From Caulobacter segnis (GTDB taxonomy: Bacteria > Pseudomonadota > Alphaproteobacteria > Caulobacterales > Caulobacteraceae), in assembly GCF_003243465.1 (NCBI RefSeq), contig NZ_QFQZ01000047.1, positions 1-36,999 of the forward strand: a stretch of DNA of 36,999 nucleotides, written 5' to 3'. Within the stretch, counting starts at the first letter, position 1. The number at the start of each line of letters is the position of its first letter. The notes beneath the pieces are model-generated. The model did not search any database. It was not told the origin of the DNA and saw only the letters and a list, made by a program, of their open reading frames with translations. Shown here one piece after another: positions 30,261-36,999 of the stretch. The translations under genes and the position numbers were made by a program.

Positions 30261-31523
30261 TCAGGATGGCTCGTCTTCGATCAGGCGCTTCTTGCGCCGA
30301 TGCAGCGTCGCGGCCACGGCGATCAGCACCAGCGGAACCAGGGCCGACAGCACCCACTCCCCACCGCCCGGCCAGCCGTGCAGCCAGGGCTTCAGCAGAT
30401 AGCCCAGCAGGCCCAGCACATAGTAGCCGACGGCGAAGATCGACAGGCCCTCCACCAAGCCCTGCAGCTTGGTCTGCAACTGCAGGCTGGCGTCCATGCC
30501 GCGCAGGGTCTCCTGGTTCTGGCGGTCCTGGGCTAGGCCCAGCTTGGCGCGCAGCAGGTCGCCGCAGCGCGCCACCCGCTGCGAGAGGTCGTCCAGCCGG
30601 CGATCGGCCGCCTCCCGCGTGCGCATGGCCGGCAGCAGGCGGCGGGCGATGAACTCGCTCATGGTCGAGTGCCCCGGCAGCCGCCGCTCGCGCAGGGCCT
30701 CGAGGCGATCCAGGGTCAGCTGGTGGTAGGACTCCGTCGCGCCCCGGCGAAAGCGGCTGGTCGCCGCCCGGGCCTCGACCTCGGCCGACAGCTTCAGAAG
30801 ATCGTCGAGCACGCCCTGGCTGTCCTCGCCGGCCGCCAGGTCGCCGGTGATCGCCGCCAGTCGGGCCTCCGCGCCGTCCAGCCAGGCCAGGGTCTCGCGG
30901 GCGGGGGCGAAGCCCAGCAGGGCCAGCTTCCGGTAGTTGCCGATCTCCAGCAGGGTCTGGACCAGCCGCGAGACCTCGTCATTGGCCAGGGTCTGGTTGT
31001 GGACATGGATGCGCCCGGCCCCGCCCTCGCGCAGGCGGAAGTCGGTCCAGATCCGCGCCGCGCCGTCGAAGACCTCGCACGAGACGCAGCGGCGCAGGTC
31101 GATATGGCGGCTCAGCGCCGTCTCGCCAGGCGGCGGATCGCCGGCGGCCCCGACCGAGATCTCGACGCCTCGAAACACCTGGCCCGGCGCGCCGTGCAGC
31201 CAGAAGAAGCGCTCGTCGGCCTCGGCCTGGAAGCCGAGGTCGTCGCCCAGCGCGCCGTAGGCGAACCAGGTCCAGGTCGAGAACTCCTGATGCCGCTCCC
31301 ACAGCCAGCCGCCGGTGTCGGTGATGCTGACCGCCCGCCCCAGGGCGGGCTCCTGCCCTGGGGCGAACAAGCCGACGAAGGCCGACTCGGCGTCGCGATC
31401 GGAAGGCTCGACCAGAAACACCCATTGGCGCAACCGGACCGGGGCCCGGTCCAGGGGCAGCGCCCGCAGGTGCATCAGCTCGCTCAACGCCACCCGGAGG
31501 GGGTGATCACGACGCTCGTCCAT
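30261..31523 (-). CDS. DUF3422-family membrane protein
   Basis: A 420-residue protein with a large N-terminal soluble part and two C-terminal membrane helices (VEGLSIFAVGYYVLGLLGYLL and GGEWVLSALVPLVLIAVAATLH), ending in a basic tail (RRKKRLIEDEPS). HPLRVALSELMHLRALPLD at the start and VHNQTLANDEVSRLVQTLLEIGNYRKLALLGF in the middle are as in DUF3422. An Ala/Arg/Glu-rich helical stretch (about 255-360) precedes the membrane part. The start is unsure: the ATG at 31523 has a GGGCGAGGA sequence before it; an ATG at 31550 and a GTG at 31577 are in the same frame without better sites. It follows the ABC-F gene on the same strand. Function unknown. Confidence 0.85.
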   Translation of the reverse strand: MDERRDHPLRVALSELMHLRALPLDRAPVRLRQWVFLVEPSDRDAESAFVGLFAPGQEPALGRAVSITDTGGWLWERHQEFSTWTWFAYGALGDDLGFQAEADERFFWLHGAPGQVFRGVEISVGAAGDPPPGETALSRHIDLRRCVSCEVFDGAARIWTDFRLREGGAGRIHVHNQTLANDEVSRLVQTLLEIGNYRKLALLGFAPARETLAWLDGAEARLAAITGDLAAGEDSQGVLDDLLKLSAEVEARAATSRFRRGATESYHQLTLDRLEALRERRLPGHSTMSEFIARRLLPAMRTREAADRRLDDLSQRVARCGDLLRAKLGLAQDRQNQETLRGMDASLQLQTKLQGLVEGLSIFAVGYYVLGLLGYLLKPWLHGWPGGGEWVLSALVPLVLIAVAATLHRRKKRLIEDEPS

Positions 31524-31605
31524 CTCGTCCTCGCCCTGCGCACGGGTCATCGGATCAAGTCCGATGTTACCGGTCACATAGAGGTAGCGGACTCCGGGCC
31601 GCGCG

Positions 31606-33192
31606 TCACGGAGTTTTCAACACGATCCGCCGATCAAGACCGATGGCGTCCAGGAAATCCTCGTCGTGGCTGACCACCAGCAGCGCGCCGTCATAGCCGG
31701 ACAGCGCCGCCTCGACCGCCCTCACGGAGTCGAGATCGAGATGGTTGGTCGGCTCGTCCAGGATCAGCAGTTGCGGCGGGGTCGCCGCGCACAGCACGCA
31801 GGCCAGGGCCGCGCGCAGGCGCTCGCCGCCGCTCAGCGTTCCCGCGACCTGCAGGGCCGCGGCGTTGCGGAAAAGGAAGCGCGCCAGGGCCGCGTGGGCG
31901 TCGTTGAGGCTGGCGCCCGGGTTCAGGCGGCGGAAGTTCGCCAGGATCGTCTGTCCGTCATCCAGCACCGCCGCGCGCTGGTCCAGCAGGGCGAACGGAA
32001 CGTGCAGCCGAACCTGGCCCGTCGTCGGGGTCAGGTCACCGGTCGCCAGGCGGATCAGGGTGGTCTTTCCGGCGCCGTTCGCGCCCAGGATCGCGACGCG
32101 CTCTGGGCCAGTCATGGCCAAGGACAGGCCCTCGAACACGGGTCGCCCGTCCGGCCAGGCGAAGCCGACCGCGTCGAAGGCCAGCACCAAGCGTCCCGCC
32201 GGCAGGCCGCTGGACGGAAGATCGAAACCTAGAAGGCGCGCCCGCTCCACCCGCGCCTCGGCCAAAGCGTGGGCCTCCTCCGCCTGTGCGGCCAGCTTTC
32301 CCGCCAGCCTGCCTTCCCTGGCCCCGCTGTTCTCGGCGCGCTCGGCCATCCGGCCCAGCAGGATCTTCGGCGTCCCGCCGCGGTCGGCGAAGCGGCGCCC
32401 GGCGGCGTCGCGTCGGTCCTTGCGCTCGCGCGCGACCTGGGCCTCGCGGGCCACGCGCCGGACCTCGCGTTCGGCGTGGTCGAGATCGCGCTGCGCCGCC
32501 TCGGCTTCCAGCGCCTTGCGCTGGGCGTAGAGGTCATATCCCCCGCCATACGACCGCGCGCCCAGCGGCGACAGCTCGACGATGCGATCCATCTGGCGCA
32601 GCAGGGCGCGGTCGTGGCTGACCACCACGGCGCCGCCGCGCCAGCGCTTCAACAGGCCAAGCACGAGCGCCCGCGCCTCGGCGTCGAGATTGTTGGTCGG
32701 CTCGTCCAGCAGCAGTACGTCCGGCCTGGCGATCAGCAGCCGCGCCAGGCCCGCCCGAGTCGCCTGGCCGCCCGATAAGGACCCCGCCGGGCGTTCCAAG
32801 TCGAGCTCGTCCAGCCCGACCTCGGCCAAGGCGTGATCGATCCGCGCTGGCAGCTCCCAGTCAGCCTCGGCGAGATCGACCGCATCGCCATCGCCGCGCT
32901 CGATGCGCGCCAGCCGGTCCCAGGCGGCGCGGACGCCCAGCAGGTCGACCAGCCGCGTGTCCGCGCCCAGGTCAGGCGCCTGCTCCAGCATCGCCACCGC
33001 GCCGGTGCGCGAGACGACGCCGCTGATCGGCGCGCGCGCGCCGGCGACCAGCGCCAGCAAGGTCGACTTGCCCGCGCCGTTGCGGCCCACCAGGCCGACG
33101 CGCTCGGCCCCGATGGACAGGTCCAGATTTTCGAAGAGAAGCCGGCCGTCAGGCGTGGCGGCGGAAACGGAATCCAGGGTGACGAAGGACAT
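31606..33192 (-). CDS. ABC-F family ATPase
   Basis: A 528-residue protein with two ABC ATPase cassettes and no membrane domain. First cassette: Walker A GRNGAGKST (36-44), signature LSGGQATRAGLARLL, Walker B VLLLDEPTNNLD. The interdomain linker, about residues 215-330, is strongly charged (RDLDHAEREVRRVAREAQVARERKDRRDAAGRRFAD), the hallmark that inserts towards the ribosomal P-site in this family. Second cassette: Walker A GANGAGKTT (about 365), signature LSGGERLRAALACVL, and LILDEPTNHLDLDSV. ABC-F proteins act on stalled ribosomes or give antibiotic resistance; the subfamily is not clear. A short overlapping reading frame precedes it (33149-33250). Confidence 0.92.
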   Translation of the reverse strand: MSFVTLDSVSAATPDGRLLFENLDLSIGAERVGLVGRNGAGKSTLLALVAGARAPISGVVSRTGAVAMLEQAPDLGADTRLVDLLGVRAAWDRLARIERGDGDAVDLAEADWELPARIDHALAEVGLDELDLERPAGSLSGGQATRAGLARLLIARPDVLLLDEPTNNLDAEARALVLGLLKRWRGGAVVVSHDRALLRQMDRIVELSPLGARSYGGGYDLYAQRKALEAEAAQRDLDHAEREVRRVAREAQVARERKDRRDAAGRRFADRGGTPKILLGRMAERAENSGAREGRLAGKLAAQAEEAHALAEARVERARLLGFDLPSSGLPAGRLVLAFDAVGFAWPDGRPVFEGLSLAMTGPERVAILGANGAGKTTLIRLATGDLTPTTGQVRLHVPFALLDQRAAVLDDGQTILANFRRLNPGASLNDAHAALARFLFRNAAALQVAGTLSGGERLRAALACVLCAATPPQLLILDEPTNHLDLDSVRAVEAALSGYDGALLVVSHDEDFLDAIGLDRRIVLKTP

Positions 33193-33250
33193 GCGACCCC
33201 ACGGTCAGGGAAACGGAAAGGACGAAGCGGTCTTCCGTCTTGCTGATCAT
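33149..33250 (-). CDS. Upstream ORF overlapping the ABC-F start
   Basis: A 33-codon frame, MISKTEDRFVLSVSLTVGSH then VLRHPGFRFRRHA, begins at the ATG at 33250 with a strong ribosome site (GGAGG six bases before it) and ends at 33149, inside the ABC-F gene, 44 bases past its ATG in a different frame. Leader peptides of this kind control several ABC-F resistance genes (vmlR, msr-type). Whether this one is translated is not shown; the strong ribosome site is the evidence. A hairpin lies just upstream. Confidence 0.45.
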   Translation of the reverse strand: MISKTEDRFVLSVSLTVGSHVLRHPGFRFRRHA

Positions 33251-33273
33251 GAGAGCCTCCATCGGGTGGGAAG

Positions 33274-33292
33274 CGAGGTTGGTAAGACCTCG
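33274..33292. promoter_or_regulatory. Leader hairpin before the upstream ORF
   Basis: CGAGGT (33274-33279) and ACCTCG (33287-33292) are perfect reverse complements with a seven-base loop, 24 bases before the ATG of the upstream reading frame on the minus strand. It could be part of a regulatory leader for the ABC-F gene. Confidence 0.4.
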
Positions 33293-33325
33293 GCGGGCGT
33301 TCGGCAAGCTTAGCCGGCGCCGGCC

Positions 33326-33475
33326 TTACGGCGTCATGTGGCGCAGGACCCAGAGCAACGAGCCGACGCCGCCGATGAACACCAGTCCGTCGATAACCAC
33401 CGAGCGCGGCTTGCCGGCGTTGAGGGCTTTGAACGCCTCGCGCTTGGCGTCTTGCTTGGCGGTGTCCTGCGACAT
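33326..33475 (-). CDS. Tiny membrane protein, copy 1
   Basis: A 49-residue protein with a charged N-terminal half (MSQDTAKQDAKREAFKALNAG) and one membrane helix in KPRSVVIDGLVFIGGVGSLLWVLRHMTP. It is clearly paralogous to the 53-residue protein at 34399-34560: the KPRSVVIDGLVF block is identical and the end follows the same pattern (G-V-G-x-L-L-W-V-L). Start at the ATG at 33475; the frame extends upstream without a better start. A 43-base element shared with the second copy lies 57 bases before the ATG. Family not recognised. The N-terminus should be cytoplasmic by charge. Confidence 0.7.
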   Translation of the reverse strand: MSQDTAKQDAKREAFKALNAGKPRSVVIDGLVFIGGVGSLLWVLRHMTP

Positions 33476-33532
33476 GGTCGATATTCCGGATCCTCGAGCT
33501 CCAGGCCCGATCGCCAAGCTTTTCGAAAATCA

Positions 33533-33575
33533 CGCTGAACAGGCGGCTTCGAAAGACGGTTGAGCAAAAGCGAAC
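33533..33575 (-). repeat. 43-base shared upstream element, copy 1
   Basis: The element at 33533-33575 matches 34621-34663 at 36 of 43 positions without gaps, including a run of 17 identical bases (AAAGACGGTTGAGCAAA on the plus strand). Both copies lie 57-60 bases before the ATG of a paralogous tiny membrane-protein gene. Probably promoter or operator sequence. Confidence 0.7.
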
Positions 33576-33605
33576 GGCCCCGGCATGGGCCAAGACGGCC
33601 CTCTC

Positions 33606-34286
33606 CTAGAAGCAGCCGCCCTCGCGGAGGCTGGGCGGCGGCGCGCCCGTAGAGCTCAGATTTCGTTCGGAAAATCCGGGCGTTCGCCCGCGCCAGTAGT
33701 CGCGACAGCGCTGCTTGCGATCCCCCTCGCGCTCGAACCGCGACTTGCTGTCGCGGGTGAGCGTTTCCCACCGCGTTTCGTCGATCGGGCCGATGAAGGC
33801 GGGCGAGGGACGCCTGTCCTTGCGGCCGCTCCACCCGCCGTAGCAGCGGTCCTTTTCCTCGGGCGCAATGTGTTCGTTCGAGAGGCCCTTGCAGGCCCGA
33901 TAATAGCGCCCCCATCGCCATTCCGGGACGCCTTCGGTCAGTTTCCAGCGGTCGATGGCCTTCGAGTCCAGCCGCCACCTTTCCTCGATCCCAGGCGGCG
34001 TTTCCGCCGTCGACTGAGCCGAGCCGCCCTCCCCTTTGGCCGCCGCCGACGGAATAGGCGCGGCGTCAGGCCGCGAGGACGCCAAGCGGCGGGCAGGCCG
34101 GGACCGGGACGCAGAGGTCGCGGCGCGAGACCTAGACGCTCGCTCAAGGTCGAGCATCAGCACCGGGGTCTCGTCCACCATCAGCGGCGGAGGCTCCAGC
34201 ATGATCAGGGCGCCAAGCAGCAGGCCGTTGATCATCAGGCCGCCCGACACGGCGAGCCAGCGCCTGGCCTGCTTCCCCCACGCCAT
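33606..34286 (-). CDS. Unknown membrane-anchored protein, 226 aa
   Basis: A 226-residue protein with one N-terminal helix (WLAVSGGLMINGLLLGALIML, about 10-30) following MAWGKQARR, so anchored with the rest in the periplasm, like TonB-type proteins. An Arg/Ser/Ala/Pro-rich linker (about 45-100) leads to a globular end with motifs ERWRLDSKAIDRWKL, WRWGRYYRACKGLSNEH and DRCYGGWSGRKDRRPSPAFIGPIDETRWE; cysteines in this part may pair. GGGGGAGGG lies just before the ATG. It sits between the two tiny paralogous membrane-protein genes on the same strand. Family not recognised; Arg-rich linker may reflect GC-driven drift. Confidence 0.7.
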   Translation of the reverse strand: MAWGKQARRWLAVSGGLMINGLLLGALIMLEPPPLMVDETPVLMLDLERASRSRAATSASRSRPARRLASSRPDAAPIPSAAAKGEGGSAQSTAETPPGIEERWRLDSKAIDRWKLTEGVPEWRWGRYYRACKGLSNEHIAPEEKDRCYGGWSGRKDRRPSPAFIGPIDETRWETLTRDSKSRFEREGDRKQRCRDYWRGRTPGFSERNLSSTGAPPPSLREGGCF

Positions 34287-34398
34287 CGCGCCCTCCCCCG
34301 GTCAAGCTGGGAGAGACGTCACATTCGGATAACGCCGTTTTCGCGGCCTCGGCGTGGCGGGCCGGCGCCCTCCCGGTCCGTCAGGGGATCGCGCGCGC

Positions 34399-34560
34399 CT
34401 AGTTCGGCGCCATGTTGCCCAGGACCCAGAGCAGCGCCCCGACGCCGCTGACGAACACCAGCCCGTCGATCACCACCGAGCGCGGCTTCGGCGGACGCAG
34501 GTTGTTGAACGCGTCGCGCTTGGCTTCCTGCTTGGCGCTTTCGGCCTCTGGCTTGGCCAT
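34399..34560 (-). CDS. Tiny membrane protein, copy 2
   Basis: A 53-residue paralogue of the protein at 33326-33475. The N-terminal half is charged (MAKPEAESAKQEAKRDAFNN), then KPRSVVIDGLVFVSGVGALLWVLGNMAPN with a single membrane helix. The ATG at 34560 has GGAGAGGGACCGGAG upstream. The same 43-base element precedes it as the other copy. It is divergent from uvrA over 289 bases. Function unknown. Confidence 0.7.
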   Translation of the reverse strand: MAKPEAESAKQEAKRDAFNNLRPPKPRSVVIDGLVFVSGVGALLWVLGNMAPN

Positions 34561-34620
34561 GGCTCCGGTCCCTCTCCGGCGGGCCCCAACTCGACCCAAG
34601 ATGGAGCGATAGCCCCCGTC

Positions 34621-34663
34621 CGCTGAACAACCCGCTTTCAAAGACGGTTGAGCAAATACGAAC
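34621..34663 (-). repeat. 43-base shared upstream element, copy 2
   Basis: Matches 33533-33575 at 36 of 43 positions, with no gap, and lies 60 bases before the ATG of the second tiny membrane-protein gene. See copy 1. Confidence 0.7.
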
Positions 34664-34706
34664 AGCCGAGCGTGCGAGGCCCGGAATCGCGCGTCTGGCG
34701 TCCGTC

Positions 34707-34729
34707 CTGCTGACATCCGCTGTCAGCAG
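34707..34729. repeat. Perfect 9-bp palindrome between small gene and uvrA
   Basis: CTGCTGACA-TCCGC-TGTCAGCAG is a perfect inverted repeat with a five-base loop, 28 bases before the LexA box and 121 bases before uvrA. No T-run follows on either strand, so operator or structure is more likely than a terminator. Confidence 0.55.
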
Positions 34730-34756
34730 AAGCTTGGCCTCGCGCGCGCGACATTT

Positions 34757-34771
34757 GTTCGCATCTTGTTC
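34757..34771 (+). promoter_or_regulatory. LexA (SOS) box of uvrA
   Basis: GTTC-GCATCTT-GTTC fits the alphaproteobacterial SOS box GTTC-N7-GTTC exactly. It lies 79 bases before the uvrA ATG. A -10-like CCTACATA (34795-34802), close to the Caulobacter form GCTANAWC, lies about 24 bases downstream, so LexA would cover the -35 region. uvrA is a classic LexA target. Confidence 0.85.
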
Positions 34772-34849
34772 TTGTGTTAATTCCCGGATCGAGCCCTACA
34801 TATAGCCGCTGCGCCGCCACCAATCGGGCGGCCCAACGTTCCGGAAAAC

Positions 34850-36999
<2,150 letters not shown>

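Overview
The window looks like a chromosomal segment of a Caulobacteraceae member, most likely Caulobacter. It is GC-rich, it carries the Caulobacter-type flagellar genes fliX, flgI, a short flgJ-like gene and flbY, it has HWE-kinase and single-receiver signalling genes, and uvrA is preceded by an alphaproteobacterial LexA box (GTTC-N7-GTTC). The genus assignment is inference; no database search was possible.

Positions 1-17,440 hold the division and cell-wall (dcw) cluster on the minus strand: mraZ, rsmH, ftsL, ftsI, murE, murF, mraY, murD, then ftsW and murG. Most neighbours overlap by 1-8 bases, so it reads as one long operon. It is interrupted between murD and ftsW by about 5.7 kb: a ClC-type chloride channel gene on the cluster strand, then plus-strand genes (two small Lys/Ala-rich proteins, an HWE histidine kinase, and an AT-richer pair of an unknown effector-like protein and a four-helix membrane protein) plus a broken gene end. 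An in-frame 88-base palindromic repeat sits inside murF. Upstream of mraZ are three TGGG boxes at exact 10-base spacing (MraZ operator type), a GTTC array of LexA type, and a patch of hairpin repeats.

Positions 17,690-26,350 hold RNase P RNA (minus strand), a VapBC-type toxin-antitoxin pair with its own promoter and palindromic operator, a PaiB-like flavoprotein, an AmiD-like amidase and an EamA transporter in one overlapping minus-strand operon, a divergent flavin monooxygenase, several small conserved proteins (DUF4262, DUF3052), a crotonase-family enzyme, a single-domain response regulator and a PPOX-family flavoprotein.

Positions 26,350-30,250 hold dksA (with promoter and terminator) and the flagellar locus: fliX diverging from flgI-flgJ-flbY, with a CtrA-like box and a sigma-54-like promoter between them. 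A METTL20-like methyltransferase follows in convergent orientation.

Positions 30,260-36,999 hold a DUF3422 membrane protein, an ABC-F ATPase preceded by an overlapping 33-codon upstream reading frame, a duplicated tiny membrane-protein gene whose two copies share a 43-base upstream element and flank an unknown anchored protein, and finally uvrA, which runs off the window end.

Most of the window is housekeeping. The parts most worth a second look are the repeat inside murF, the LexA-like array on the dcw operon, the upstream reading frame on the ABC-F gene, the duplicated small membrane proteins with their shared element, and the effector/membrane-protein pair inserted in the dcw cluster.
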